The notes beneath the pieces were generated by a model. The model searched no databases and was not told the origin of the DNA. It saw nothing but the letters and a program-made list of their open reading frames with translations. A stretch of DNA of 64,000 nt. It comes from Streptomyces sp. NRRL S-455. GTDB taxonomy: Bacteria > Actinomycetota > Actinomycetes > Streptomycetales > Streptomycetaceae. The translations under genes were made by a program, and so were the position numbers. This document shows positions 8,700-17,963 of this stretch, in pieces; position 1 is the first letter of the stretch, and every line of letters starts with the position of its first letter. The DNA is taken from NCBI RefSeq assembly GCF_000717875.1, contig NZ_JOCT01000027.1, forward strand, positions 1 to 64,000, read 5' to 3'.

Positions 8700-9869
8700 G
8701 TGACCAGCAACCCCACATCGCGCGACTACAACAAGGCCTCGGTCCTTGATGTAGTCCTGACCCGGGCGCCCTTGACGCGGAACGAGCTCATCGAGCTCAC
8801 GGGCTTGAGCAAGGCCACGGTGTCCCGAGCCGTAGAGGAGCTTCGGGCGGATGGCTTCGTCATCGACGGCGGAGTGGATGAGGTTGTCGGCCGCGGCCGC
8901 CGGTCCACCTATCTGGACGTGCCCGGCACGACCGGGCACGTCGTGGGCATCAGCTTCGGCGCGCAGACCACCTGCGTCCTCGTGACCGATCTGAGGGGCC
9001 GCGAGGTCCACCACGTGACGGTTCCGACCGAGGACCATGGCGAGGCCAGGGCCGGCGCCGAATGGCTGGTCGGCTTGATTGCGAAGGCCAGCGAATCCGC
9101 ACAAGGACCACTGCGCCAGGTCGTCGCCGCGGTGCCAGGCCGGGTCCGGAACGGCAAGGAGATCTTCGGCCCGGCGGAGTCGACGAAAATCTTCACCGGC
9201 TCTGATCTTCAGCGAACCATTGAAGACCTGATCAACGCTCCCGTGCTCCTCGACAGTGACGCCAATGCGTCCTTGCTCGGGATCCTCACCAACGACGCCA
9301 CCGTCAGGAACGCCGCGCTCTTCAGCCTCAGCACCAGCCTGAACTTCGCCAGCTGCACAGATCACGAGCTCGCCCGCGGGCGGACGCCCGCCTTCGGGGA
9401 CATCGGTGTGCTCTCCTCCGGGGTTGACGATGAGATCCTCGATGAGTTGCTGAGCGCAAGAGGTCTTCTTCGCTTTGCTCGTGGGCGCGGACTCGAGCTG
9501 GAACGCATCGAAGACCTCTGGCTGGAACCGCACGAAGAGATGGCGCACGCCGAGGTGCTGGAAGCGTTCACCACGGCAATCGCGACTGCTGTCAGCGTCG
9601 TCGCCGTGATGCTGGACCCTGAATCCGTCTATTTCGTGGGTCGATTGCGCCCGCTTGTCGAAGCAGTGCTTCCCGAGGTGCGCAGGCGACTGGACCAGAG
9701 CCTTCCGGCGGTGCCAGAGATCAAGGCGATGGCGCAGGTGATCGGCCTGTCGACGGCAGAAGGAGCGGTGTACGCGTGCCTGACCATGGCTCAGGGCCGG
9801 CTACGAGACGCTGTGCTTGGGGCGCGTCGCCAGAGCCAACCCACAGAGCGATCCGCACCAGCCTTCTGA
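8700..9869 (+). CDS. ROK-family transcriptional regulator
   Basis: The 389-residue protein has an N-terminal winged helix-turn-helix (about residues 12-65, including LTRNELIELTGLSKATVSRAVEEL). A ROK/actin-like ATPase fold follows (VVGISFGAQTTCVLVTDLRG, then VLLDSDANASLLG). I chose the GTG at 8700, which gives the usual short N-terminus; an upstream in-frame codon at 8637 would add 21 residues of unlikely sequence. It is divergent from the aminotransferase/kinase operon and probably represses it in response to a small metabolite. The zinc-binding cysteine cluster of sugar-kinase ROK proteins is not evident, as in many regulator members. Confidence 0.85.
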   Translation: MTSNPTSRDYNKASVLDVVLTRAPLTRNELIELTGLSKATVSRAVEELRADGFVIDGGVDEVVGRGRRSTYLDVPGTTGHVVGISFGAQTTCVLVTDLRGREVHHVTVPTEDHGEARAGAEWLVGLIAKASESAQGPLRQVVAAVPGRVRNGKEIFGPAESTKIFTGSDLQRTIEDLINAPVLLDSDANASLLGILTNDATVRNAALFSLSTSLNFASCTDHELARGRTPAFGDIGVLSSGVDDEILDELLSARGLLRFARGRGLELERIEDLWLEPHEEMAHAEVLEAFTTAIATAVSVVAVMLDPESVYFVGRLRPLVEAVLPEVRRRLDQSLPAVPEIKAMAQVIGLSTAEGAVYACLTMAQGRLRDAVLGARRQSQPTERSAPAF

Positions 9870-10171
9870 CTCGGCCACCAAACCAACCCATGCTCGGTCA
9901 CCGCACTCACCCTGTCCAGCGTCGTCAACCGTGCCACCGGACCTAGGGTGGGCGAATCGCCCTACGACACAGCAGGCCAACAGGTGAAAATCGCCAGCGT
10001 GCGCGGCGCCACCCTGCGCGACCAGCAAGTGACTTCGATGGTCTTGTGCCCCATCCACTCGGCGACATCCGTGAGGGCGATTCGGGGAGGTGAAGGGGTA
10101 CGACGGTGCCTCGCTGCCGGCCCCCGAGCTGCCGCCGGTCCCTCTCAAGCCGCGAGGAAGGGTTCGCTGCG
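9870..10171. other. 302-base convergent spacer, nothing recognised
   Basis: This lies between the convergent ROK regulator and aldehyde dehydrogenase genes. Codon bias is weak on both strands. No strong hairpin with a T-run is visible, and I could not match any fragment to a known transposase. Confidence 0.4.
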
Positions 10172-11632
10172 TCATTCCGGCCCCGGTGCCGTCATCCAGC
10201 GCCACTGGGTGAACTCTTCCAGGCTGGCTGTGCCGCCGATCCGGGAGCCGTTGCCGGAGACGCCCATGCCTCCGAAGGGGGCGTTCGCGGCGTCCTTGGC
10301 GCAGACGTCGTTGATGTGGACCATGCCGGTGCGCAGCCGCTCGGCGACAGCGACCGCCCTCGGCGCGGAACCGGAGTGCACGGCGGCCGTCAGGCCGTAC
10401 GCGGTGTCGTTGGCGATCTCGACGGCCTCCGCCTCGCTGTGGAAGGCCATGACAGGGGCGACCGGACCGAAGATCTCCTCGATGAACACGGGCATGGCCC
10501 GGTCGACGTGGTCCAGAACGGTGGGCGGGTAGAAGAGCCCGTCGCGTCGGCCGCCCGTGAGCACCCGCGCCCCGGCGGCCACACTCGCGTCGACGATGCG
10601 CTCGATCCTGGTGGCCTGCCGCTCGCTGATGACCGGGCCGAGGCTGACGCCCTCCCCGCGGGGGTCGCCGACGAGCATGGCCCGCGCGTGCCCTGCCAGC
10701 GCGGCGGTGTACGCGTCGACCAGGTCGGCATGGACCAGGTGGCGGCCGGCGGCGACGCACGCCTGTCCCTGGTACCCGAAGGTGCTCACGGCCCCGGCCA
10801 GGGCGGCCGCCTCCACGTCCGCGTCCTCGAGCACGACGAGCGAGTTCTTGCCGCCGAGCTCCAGGGAGACCCGCTTCAGCCCTTCACTCGCCGTACGGGC
10901 CACCGCGCGTCCCGCCTCGGTGGAGCCGGTGAACGCGACCATGGCGACGTGGGGATCCGCCGCGACCGCCTGCCCGGTCTGCGCGCCGCCCGGCAGGACG
11001 TGCAGCACTCCGTCGGGCAGTCCGGCCTCCTCGAAGAGCCGCGCGATGAGGACACCCCCGGACACCGGGGTGAGCGGGTCGGGCTTGAGCAGGACGGCGT
11101 TGCCCAGCGCGAGGGCGGGCGCCAGCGCGCGCATCGCGAACAGCAGCGGCGCGTTCCAGGGGTTGATGACACCGACGACGCCGAGCGGCACCCGCCACGC
11201 CACGCTCGTTCCACCCGGGGTCTGAGGGGCCAGGACCTCACCCCGGGGCAGGGACGCCAGCCCGACGGCGTGCCTCAGTTGGGCGAGTGCGGCGGTGATC
11301 TCGTAGTCCCCCTTGGCGGGGACGCCGGCCGACTCGCGGACGATCCAGTCGCGGAAAGCGTCGCTGTGTCCACGAAGGGCCTCGGACGTGCGCAGCAAGA
11401 CCTCGATCCGATCGGAAGGAGTTGCCGCGGCCCACTCCCCGGCGGCCCGGGCGGCCCGTGCGCCGGCCCGGGCGACGTCCGCGGGGGAGGCGATGCCGAT
11501 GTCGGCCAGCGCGTCCCCAGTGGCCGGTTCGGTCACCTGACGGGTGCCGCCCTCGGACTCGTGCCAGCCCGAGCTGTAGATCTTTCCGGCCCACTCGGCC
11601 TGGTCCGGCCACCTCTCGCCGTTGACAGCCAT
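10172..11632 (-). CDS. NAD(P)-dependent aldehyde dehydrogenase (benzaldehyde-dehydrogenase-like)
   Basis: The 486-residue protein is a complete ALDH. It has the Asn-bearing motif INPWNAPLL, the glutamate motif LELGGKNS and the catalytic cysteine in GYQGQACVAAG. Its style (NPWNAPLLFAMRALAPALALGNA) resembles aromatic aldehyde dehydrogenases of the XylC/vanillin type. I place the start at the ATG at 11632; the frame runs open another 54 codons upstream without conserved sequence. It is divergent from the ferredoxin/reductase pair, so the 419-base gap could co-regulate them. A role in oxidising aldehydes from demethylation is possible but not shown. Confidence 0.87.
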   Translation of the reverse strand: MAVNGERWPDQAEWAGKIYSSGWHESEGGTRQVTEPATGDALADIGIASPADVARAGARAARAAGEWAAATPSDRIEVLLRTSEALRGHSDAFRDWIVRESAGVPAKGDYEITAALAQLRHAVGLASLPRGEVLAPQTPGGTSVAWRVPLGVVGVINPWNAPLLFAMRALAPALALGNAVLLKPDPLTPVSGGVLIARLFEEAGLPDGVLHVLPGGAQTGQAVAADPHVAMVAFTGSTEAGRAVARTASEGLKRVSLELGGKNSLVVLEDADVEAAALAGAVSTFGYQGQACVAAGRHLVHADLVDAYTAALAGHARAMLVGDPRGEGVSLGPVISERQATRIERIVDASVAAGARVLTGGRRDGLFYPPTVLDHVDRAMPVFIEEIFGPVAPVMAFHSEAEAVEIANDTAYGLTAAVHSGSAPRAVAVAERLRTGMVHINDVCAKDAANAPFGGMGVSGNGSRIGGTASLEEFTQWRWMTAPGPE

Positions 11633-12051
11633 GGATGCCGCCCTCCGCCCGGATCGGTGCCGCCGCCCTGCCATGAGGACCAGTCCGCGCAACCTGTCCC
11701 TCTTGATGTCCAGTGTCGTGACAAGTGAAGGTGCGGCGCACCTCGGGCTCCGGGCGCTCCCGGTCTCCGTGACACGCCCCTGGCCTCTTCCCACGCCCGC
11801 GGGCGGCTCACCGGATGCCCCAGTCGTCTGCCGACGGTGTTGCGCAGCGGACGGCCTTCGTCACGCCGGGTGAGAGGGGACGGAGGATGGCTGCATCTGA
11901 CCTGCGTTTCTTATGGCACGGGTAGTTCTGTATCGCGCAACGAAACCATGACGCTCGGCCGTCCCGTGAACTCCTTGACAAGGGTTTGCGGGCGCCCTCA
12001 GACTGGCGTTGCGTTGACCGCAATCCGTTTCGCTATACGCACCGAGGTGTC
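11633..12051. promoter_or_regulatory. divergent promoter region, ALDH and ferredoxin/reductase
   Basis: The 419-base gap holds no gene. On the side facing the ferredoxin it has TTGACA (11975-11980) as a possible -35 and a palindrome related to the betaine-regulon site at 12008-12024. A weaker half-matching copy, GTTCT-N7-GCAAC, lies at 11925-11941. The left half, near the ALDH start, shows no motif that I recognise. Confidence 0.4.
12008..12024. promoter_or_regulatory. putative IclR-type operator before ferredoxin gene
   Basis: The 17-mer GTTGCGTTGACCGCAAT matches GTTGC-N7-GCAAC except for the last base. It ends 27 bases before the ferredoxin ATG and starts 33 bases after a TTGACA element. 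Because the other copies sit at betaine catabolic genes, this one hints that the ferredoxin and its reductase belong to that regulon. Confidence 0.45.
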
Positions 12052-12414
12052 ATGATGATTCCCGCGTGCCGTCTCGTGGATCTGCCCCGAGGCGAGGCCC
12101 ACAGGCTCGACATCGACCCGCCCGTCTCGGTCTTCCACACCGACGACGGCGAACTCTTCGCCATCGACGACACCTGCACCCACCAGGACGCCTCGCTCGC
12201 CGACGGCTGGCTGGAGGGCTGCGAGGTCGAATGCCCGCTGCACGCCTCGAAGTTCAACCTCAAGACCGGAGCCGTCGACGCCCCGCCGGCCAAGCTCCCG
12301 GTGCGCACCCACGAGGTCTTCGTCGAGGACGGCATGATCTACGTCCGGCTGTCCACGGCAGCCCCGAACCTGCCCCCTTGCGTCGCCGCCCGGCTCGCCG
12401 GGGGCGTGGCGTGA
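12052..12414 (+). CDS. Rieske-type [2Fe-2S] ferredoxin
   Basis: This 120-residue protein has a Rieske domain with the cluster ligands in C-T-H (DDTCTHQDASLADG) and C-x2-H (VECPLHASKFNLKTG). It is of the small soluble ferredoxin type that feeds ring-hydroxylating or demethylating Rieske oxygenases. Two ATGs lie in tandem; GAGG at 12044-12047 fits the second (12055) slightly better. Its stop overlaps the GTG of the reductase gene in a GTGA arrangement, so the two are translationally coupled. The nearest oxygenase in the window is the GbcA-like protein 20 kb away, and I infer that this is its electron carrier. Confidence 0.88.
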   Translation: MMIPACRLVDLPRGEAHRLDIDPPVSVFHTDDGELFAIDDTCTHQDASLADGWLEGCEVECPLHASKFNLKTGAVDAPPAKLPVRTHEVFVEDGMIYVRLSTAAPNLPPCVAARLAGGVA

Positions 12415-13574
12415 GGACAGTGGCCGTGGTGGGCGCGTCGCTGGCCGGACTGTCAGCGGCGCGCTCGTTGCGTAAACAGGGGTACGACGGACGGCTTGTC
12501 GTCATCGGCGACGAAGTCCACCGTCCTTATGACAGACCACCACTGTCCAAGGAGTTCCTGGCCGGCCGCATCGGCGAAGCCGAGCTCGCACTCGAGCCGG
12601 ACGACGAGGACCTGCGGGCGGAGTGGCTGCTCGGTGCCCGCGCCACCGGACTCGACAGCGCCCCCCGCGCCGTGCGGCTCGCCGACGGCCGGGAGGTGAG
12701 AGCCGACGGCATCGTCATCGCCACCGGCGCTTCCGCCCGCATCCTGCCCGGCATGGACGGACTGGCCGGTGTGCACACCCTGCGCACCCTGGACGACGCC
12801 CGAGCCCTGCGGGACGAACTGGCCCTGGGCGGACGCCTGGTCGTGATCGGCGGCGGCTTCATCGGCGCCGAGGTCGCCTCCACCGCCTGCGCCCTCGGTC
12901 TCGACGTGACCATCGTCGAAGCCGCGCCCACGCCACTGGCCGGACCGCTCGGCGCGACCATGGGCGGCATCGTCTCCGCCCTCCACGCGGACCACGGCGT
13001 ACGCCTGTTGTGCGGAACGGGCGTCAAGGGACTGAGCGGCGAGACCCGCGTCGACGCCGTCCTCATGGAGGACGGCCGCAGTGTCCCGGCCGACATCGTC
13101 GTCGTCGGGGTCGGGGCCCGTCCCTGCGTCGAGTGGCTGGCGGGATCCGGCGTCGAACTCGACGACGGCGTCAAGTGCGGTGCGGACGGCCGTACCAGCC
13201 TGGCCGGTGTGGTCGCGGTCGGCGACTGCGCCTCCTGGTACGACCCGCGCGCGGGCACCCATCGCCGCGTCGAGCACTGGACCGGCGCCCTGGAGCGCCC
13301 CGAGGCGGCCGTGGCGGCCCTGCTGTCCTGGGGTGAGTCCGAACCGCGCCTACCCCGGCCGCCGTACTTCTGGTCCGACCAGTACGGCGTGAAGATCCAG
13401 TTCGTCGGCAACGCGACGCGCGCCGACAGTGTGACGATCGAGGAAGGTGCCGCGCACGATCGCAACGTCCTGGCCGTCTACCGGCGTGCCGGACGCCCGG
13501 TCGCCGTACTCGGAATGAACCAGCCGCGACTGTTCACACGCTGGCGCAAGCAACTCGCGGCAAAGGCGTCCTGA
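12411..13574 (+). CDS. FAD-dependent NAD(P)H ferredoxin reductase
   Basis: The 387-residue protein has two dinucleotide-binding folds: VAVVGASLAGLSAARSLRKQG at the N-terminus for FAD, and VVIGGGFIGAEVASTACALG for NAD(P)H. It also carries the oxygenase-reductase hallmarks RPYDRPPLSKEFL and VAVGDCASW. This is the ferredoxin-reductase type of bacterial dioxygenases (BphA4/HcaD-like). It starts at GTG 12411 within the stop of the Rieske ferredoxin, giving a two-gene electron-transfer chain. It faces the minus-strand iclR1 gene, with 87 bases between. Confidence 0.9.
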   Translation: MRTVAVVGASLAGLSAARSLRKQGYDGRLVVIGDEVHRPYDRPPLSKEFLAGRIGEAELALEPDDEDLRAEWLLGARATGLDSAPRAVRLADGREVRADGIVIATGASARILPGMDGLAGVHTLRTLDDARALRDELALGGRLVVIGGGFIGAEVASTACALGLDVTIVEAAPTPLAGPLGATMGGIVSALHADHGVRLLCGTGVKGLSGETRVDAVLMEDGRSVPADIVVVGVGARPCVEWLAGSGVELDDGVKCGADGRTSLAGVVAVGDCASWYDPRAGTHRRVEHWTGALERPEAAVAALLSWGESEPRLPRPPYFWSDQYGVKIQFVGNATRADSVTIEEGAAHDRNVLAVYRRAGRPVAVLGMNQPRLFTRWRKQLAAKAS

Positions 13575-13661
13575 ACGAGGCCTCGACCGCATGTCCCGGC
13601 GTCACACCGGAGACCAGGATCGCCGCACCTCACGCACGTCGTCGAAGGCGGCGCGGCGGGC

Positions 13662-14459
13662 TCAGCCCAGGTAGCCCATCCGGTGGCTGATCTCGTCCGC
13701 GCCCTTGACCAGCACCGGAGCGAGTTCGTGCATACGGTCCTCGGTGAGCCGGTAGGCGGGCCCGGAGGCGCTGACCGCCGCGATGACCTCTCCGTCCCGG
13801 TTGCGGACCGGCGCGGCCATGGCGTGCAGCCCCACCTCGAACTCCTCCAGCGTCCAGGAGTAGCCACGCTCCAGAGCTTCGGTGAGGTTCTTCTCGAGTT
13901 TCGTCCTCGCGGTCAGTGTGCGGGGCGTCATCTTCTTCAGACCGGCGTTCGACAGCAGCGCGGCACGTTCCTTCGGCGGCATGTGGGCCAGCAGGATCTT
14001 GCCGCTGGAGGTGGCGTGCAGCGGTGTCAGCTGTCCGACCCAGTTGAACGCTGTGACGGCACCCGGACCACGCACCTGGTACAGGTTGATGGCGTACTGC
14101 TCCTGCATCACCGCGAGGTTCACGGTCTCGCCGATCTCGTCGGCGAGACGCTCGCAGACCGGGCGGCTCTGCTGGGTGATGTCGATGCGCCCGGTGACCG
14201 CGCCGGCGAGACGGACGATACCGAAACCGAGGCGGTACTTGCCGCGCTCGCCCGCCTGTTCCACCAGGCCGCGCACCTCCAGGGCACCGAGCAGCCGGAA
14301 CGCGGTGGACTTGTGGACGTCGATCTCGGTGGCCACCTCACTGACGCCGGCCTCACCGCGCCGGGCCAGGATCTCCAGCACGGTGCAGGCGCGGTCGACT
14401 GACTGCACCCCGCCGGCCGGCGCACTTGTCGTTTCGGTATCCGGGTGGTAGTTGCTCAC
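13662..14459 (-). CDS. IclR-family regulator 1 of the betaine island
   Basis: The 265-residue protein has the IclR winged helix at about 20-85 ([14 protein letters not shown], then [15 protein letters not shown]) and the effector domain at about 95-260 ([16 protein letters not shown]). It is a clear paralogue of the regulator at 30028-30819: long blocks such as [17 protein letters not shown] and [10 protein letters not shown] are nearly the same. The GTG start lies inside a GTTGC-N7-GCAAC palindrome, which suggests autoregulation. The gene is divergent from betA. Other actinobacterial IclR proteins at such loci respond to betaine-pathway metabolites; the effector here is unknown. Confidence 0.92.
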   Translation of the reverse strand: MSNYHPDTETTSAPAGGVQSVDRACTVLEILARRGEAGVSEVATEIDVHKSTAFRLLGALEVRGLVEQAGERGKYRLGFGIVRLAGAVTGRIDITQQSRPVCERLADEIGETVNLAVMQEQYAINLYQVRGPGAVTAFNWVGQLTPLHATSSGKILLAHMPPKERAALLSNAGLKKMTPRTLTARTKLEKNLTEALERGYSWTLEEFEVGLHAMAAPVRNRDGEVIAAVSASGPAYRLTEDRMHELAPVLVKGADEISHRMGYLG

Positions 14460-14467
14460 AGCGCAAC
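14451..14467. promoter_or_regulatory. IclR-type operator at iclR1 start
   Basis: GTTGCTCACAGCGCAAC is an exact GTTGC-N7-GCAAC site. It covers the GTG start codon of the minus-strand iclR1 gene (14457-14459), so a bound protein would block either transcription or translation start. Confidence 0.65.
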
Positions 14468-14525
14468 TATACGGGCGATAAACATGGCCGACAGCGTGCA
14501 GGTCACGAGCTTGGCACCGCCGTAC

Positions 14526-14550
14526 CCAGGTTGCGCCGTCCGCAACCTGG
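14526..14550. promoter_or_regulatory. long perfect inverted repeat, betA operator
   Basis: Arms CCAGGTTGCG and CGCAACCTGG are exact reverse complements around a 5-base centre (CCGTC). The inner 17 bases (14530-14546) match GTTGC-N7-GCAAC. It lies 66 bases before betA and 67 bases from the iclR1 start, and it is the most symmetric copy in the window. Confidence 0.7.
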
Positions 14551-14615
14551 TGCGTATGGAGATGGCGGTACTAGCATGCCGCGCATTCTCTACGGCGCGA
14601 GCGAGACGAGGCCTC

Positions 14616-16277
14616 ATGGCTCACTTGCAGTACGACTTCGTCATCGTCGGTGGTGGATCGGCCGGCAGTGCACTGGCCAACCGGCTCTCCGCGGACCCCG
14701 GCAACCGGGTGCTGGTCCTGGAGGCGGGCAGACCCGACTACCCCTGGGACGTCTTCATCCACATGCCCGCGGCGCTGACCTACCCGATCGGCAGCCGCTT
14801 CTACGACTGGAAGTACGAGTCCGAACCCGAGCCCCACATGGGCGGCCGGCGCGTCTACCACGCGCGAGGCAAGGTGCTGGGCGGCTCCAGCAGCATCAAC
14901 GGCATGATCTTCCAGCGCGGCAACCCCATGGACTACGAGCGCTGGGCGGCCGACCCGGGCATGGAGGCGTGGGACTACGCGCACTGCCTGCCGTACTTCC
15001 GGCGGATGGAGAACTGCCTCGCCGCCGACCCGGACGACGAGTTCCGCGGCCATGACGGGCCCCTGGTGCTCGAACGCGGCCCGGGTGCCGGCCCGCTCTT
15101 CGAGGCCTTCCTCAAGGCCGCCGAGGAGGCGGGGTACGCCCCCACCGACGACGTGAACGGCTATCGGCAGGAAGGTTTCGCCCGGTTCGACCGCAACGTC
15201 CATCGCGGACGCCGCCTCTCGGCCGCCAAGGCATACCTCAAGCCCGTGCGGAAGCGCCCCAACCTCACCGTCACCACGCGCGCCCTGGTCACCCGCGTCC
15301 TCTTCGAGGGCAAGCGCGCCGTCGGTGTCGAGTACCGGCGTGGCCGCGCGAGACCCCAGCGGGTAGGTGCCCGCGAGATCATCCTCTGCGGAGGCGCGAT
15401 CAACTCCCCGCAATTGCTCCAGCTTTCCGGTGTCGGCAACGCCGAGGAGCTGAGCGCGCTCGGCATCGACGTCGTACACGATCTGCCAGGTGTCGGCGAG
15501 AACCTCCAGGACCACCTGGAGGTCTACATCCAGTACGCCTGCGAGCAGCCCGTCTCGATGCAGCCGTATCTCGCGAAGTGGCGCGCCCCCTTCATCGGCC
15601 TGCAATGGCTCTTCCGTACGGGTCCCGCCGCGACCAATCACTTCGAGGCGGGCGGTTTCGTCCGCGGCAACGAGGAGGTGGACTACCCGAACCTGATGTT
15701 CCACTTTCTGCCCGTCGCGGTCCGCTACGACGGCTCCGTGCCCGCGGGGGGACACGGCTACCAGGTGCACGTCGGGCCCATGTACTCCGACGCCATCGGC
15801 TCGGTGAAGATCAAGAGCAAGGACCCGGCGGAGCACCCCGCGCTGCGCTTCAACTATCTGTCCACCGAGCAGGACCGCCGTGAGTGGGTCGAGGCCGTCA
15901 GAGTCGCCCGCAAGCTGCTCAACCAGCCCGCCATGGCCCCGTACAACGCCGGGGAGATATCGCCCGGGCCGTCCGTCGAGACCGACGAGGAGATCCTCGA
16001 CTGGGTCGCCAAGGACGGCGAGACCGCCCTGCATCCCTCCTGCACCTGCAAGATGGGCACCGACGAGATGGCGGTCGTGGACCCGGCCAGTATGCGGGTG
16101 CGCGGAGTGGAGGGGCTGCGAGTCGTCGACGCGTCCGTCATGCCCTACATCACCAACGGCAACATCTACGCGCCGGTGATGATGATCGCGGAGAAGGCGG
16201 CCGACCTCATCCTCGGCAAGGATCCGCTGCCGCCGTCCACAGCCTCCTACTACCGGTACCGCGACGCACCGGCGTAA
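14616..16277 (+). CDS. betA: choline dehydrogenase (GMC oxidoreductase)
   Basis: The 553-residue size matches BetA of other bacteria. It has the GMC FAD motif [17 protein letters not shown] at residues 7-23, the second GMC signature [15 protein letters not shown], and the C-terminal catalytic region with HPSCTCKMG and [17 protein letters not shown]. BetA oxidises choline to betaine aldehyde at the membrane. The ATG at 14616 follows GACGAGG; the frame is open further up but without conservation. betB follows after 197 bases with its own operator, so the two may be transcribed separately. Another alcohol could be the substrate, but the neighbours make choline by far the best reading. Confidence 0.92.
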   Translation: MAHLQYDFVIVGGGSAGSALANRLSADPGNRVLVLEAGRPDYPWDVFIHMPAALTYPIGSRFYDWKYESEPEPHMGGRRVYHARGKVLGGSSSINGMIFQRGNPMDYERWAADPGMEAWDYAHCLPYFRRMENCLAADPDDEFRGHDGPLVLERGPGAGPLFEAFLKAAEEAGYAPTDDVNGYRQEGFARFDRNVHRGRRLSAAKAYLKPVRKRPNLTVTTRALVTRVLFEGKRAVGVEYRRGRARPQRVGAREIILCGGAINSPQLLQLSGVGNAEELSALGIDVVHDLPGVGENLQDHLEVYIQYACEQPVSMQPYLAKWRAPFIGLQWLFRTGPAATNHFEAGGFVRGNEEVDYPNLMFHFLPVAVRYDGSVPAGGHGYQVHVGPMYSDAIGSVKIKSKDPAEHPALRFNYLSTEQDRREWVEAVRVARKLLNQPAMAPYNAGEISPGPSVETDEEILDWVAKDGETALHPSCTCKMGTDEMAVVDPASMRVRGVEGLRVVDASVMPYITNGNIYAPVMMIAEKAADLILGKDPLPPSTASYYRYRDAPA

Positions 16278-16432
16278 CCTGCAGTTTTCAGAGAACCGGA
16301 CGACCCGGAAACGAGAGGTTCCGGGCCTGCCGCCGTCGTGGTCTCCCGGCTGCCTCCTTGGCCGAAACGTCATGGGACAGCCCCTTGACGTGGGTTCCCG
16401 CCTTCTCCAAAGTGTTCCACCACAAGAAATAC

Positions 16433-16449
16433 GGTGCGCGATGCGCAAC
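16433..16449. promoter_or_regulatory. IclR-type operator before betB
   Basis: GGTGCGCGATGCGCAAC matches the G(T/G)TGC-N7-GCAAC pattern. It ends 25 bases before the betB GTG. A TTGACG hexamer at 16385-16390 begins 48 bases before the site, close to the 50-base offset seen at the two best-matched promoters of the regulon. Confidence 0.6.
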
Positions 16450-16474
16450 GTGACGCGCTCGAAGGGCTCCCGAC

Positions 16475-17944
16475 GTGGCAGAGCTGTACGTGGACGGAAA
16501 ATGGCGGGATCCCGTGGCCGGAGGCCACCGGGAGATCCGCTGTCCCGCCGACGGCACGCTCGCCGTGACGGTGTCGGAAGGCACCCGCCCCGACGCCGAG
16601 GCGGCCATCGTCGCGGCCCGCCGGGCCTTCGACGAAGGGCCCTGGCCGCGCACCCCCGAGCGCGAGCGCGGCGCGCTCCTCCTGCGCACCGCCGACATCC
16701 TCGAACGCGACGCCGGCGCGTTCGCCCGTGCCGAATCACTGGACACCGGCAAGCGCCTGGTGGAGAGTGGCTACGACATCGCCGACGTCGTCTCCTGCTT
16801 CCGCTATTACGGAGGGCTCGGCGGCACCGACGCCGGCCGGGTGATCGACACCGGCCGGGACGACGCGGTCAGCCGCGTCGTGTACGAACCGATCGGCGTG
16901 TGCGGACTGATAACTCCCTGGAACTACCCGCTGCTCCAGGCGAGCTGGAAGGTCGCCCCGGCACTCCTCGCCGGCAACACGATCGTCCTCAAGCCCAGCG
17001 AGCTCACCCCGTCCACCTCGATCCTGCTGCTGAAGGCCCTGGCGGAAGCCGGGCTTCCGGACGGTGCCGGCAATCTCGTCCTGGGAACCGGACCCGAGGT
17101 CGGCGCACCGCTCGCCGAGCACCCCGCCGTCGACATGGTCTCCTTCACCGGCGGCCTGGACACCGGCAGACGCATCATGGCCACCGCCGCCGCGACCGTG
17201 AAGAAGGTCGCACTGGAACTCGGCGGCAAGAACCCCAACGTCGTCTTCGCCGACGCCGACTTCGAGACGGCCGTGGACTTCGCGCTCACGGCCGTCTTCC
17301 TGCATTCGGGACAGGTCTGCTCGGCCGGCGCCCGGCTGATCGTCGAGGACTCGCTGCACGACCGGTTCGTCGACGAGGTGGTCCGCCGCGCACGGCGCAT
17401 CAGGCTCGGCGGCCCCTTCGATCCGCGGGCCGACACCGGAGCCCTGATCTCCGCACAGCATCTGGCGAAAGTCGAGGCCTATGTCGAGGCGGGTCTCGCC
17501 GAGGGCGCCGTCCTGCGCTGCGGCGGGGAACGCCCCAGCGACCCGGCCCTGGCCGGCGGGTATTTCTATCCGCCGACCGTGCTCGACGAGTGCGACCAGT
17601 CCATGCGCGTGGTGCACGAGGAGTCCTTCGGCCCGGTGCTCACCGTGGAGCGCTTCACCGACGAGGACGACGCGGTACGCATCGCCAACGACACCGAATA
17701 CGGACTCGCCGGCGCCGTCTGGACGCAGGACGCCGGCAAGGCCCAGCGAGTCGCCCGCCGGCTGCGCCACGGCACGGTCTGGATCAACGACTACCACCCC
17801 TATGTACCGCAGGCGGAATGGGGCGGGTTCGGGCACTCCGGTGTGGGCCGGGAGCTGGGACCGACCGGCCTGGACGAGTACCGGGAGCCCAAACACATCT
17901 GGCAGAACATCCAACCCCGGCCGCAGCACTGGTTCCGCGGCTGA
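16475..17944 (+). CDS. betB: betaine-aldehyde dehydrogenase
   Basis: This 489-residue ALDH has [19 protein letters not shown], the glutamate motif LELGGKNPN and the catalytic cysteine in [12 protein letters not shown]. These, and the [21 protein letters not shown] block near the end, are typical of BetB/GbsA enzymes. It oxidises betaine aldehyde to glycine betaine with NAD(P). It begins with GTG behind GGGCTCCCGAC, a weak ribosome-binding site. The importer ATPase gene follows 19 bases later, so betB and the transporter form one operon. Confidence 0.9.
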   Translation: MAELYVDGKWRDPVAGGHREIRCPADGTLAVTVSEGTRPDAEAAIVAARRAFDEGPWPRTPERERGALLLRTADILERDAGAFARAESLDTGKRLVESGYDIADVVSCFRYYGGLGGTDAGRVIDTGRDDAVSRVVYEPIGVCGLITPWNYPLLQASWKVAPALLAGNTIVLKPSELTPSTSILLLKALAEAGLPDGAGNLVLGTGPEVGAPLAEHPAVDMVSFTGGLDTGRRIMATAAATVKKVALELGGKNPNVVFADADFETAVDFALTAVFLHSGQVCSAGARLIVEDSLHDRFVDEVVRRARRIRLGGPFDPRADTGALISAQHLAKVEAYVEAGLAEGAVLRCGGERPSDPALAGGYFYPPTVLDECDQSMRVVHEESFGPVLTVERFTDEDDAVRIANDTEYGLAGAVWTQDAGKAQRVARRLRHGTVWINDYHPYVPQAEWGGFGHSGVGRELGPTGLDEYREPKHIWQNIQPRPQHWFRG

Positions 17945-17963
17945 ACGCCGAAAGAGGTCGAAC

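Noticed and set aside
9870..10171. Possible transposase remnant in the convergent spacer
   Set aside because: Translations in both directions are interrupted and match nothing that I recognise; codon bias is weak. It is left as plain spacer.
11838..11850. GTTGCGCA in the ALDH/ferredoxin gap
   Set aside because: The left half fits the regulon site but the second half at the required distance does not match, so it is not counted as an operator.
16475..17944. Reading this ALDH as an aminobutyraldehyde dehydrogenase
   Set aside because: Possible by family, but its place between betA and a betaine importer, with a regulon operator in front, fits BetB far better.
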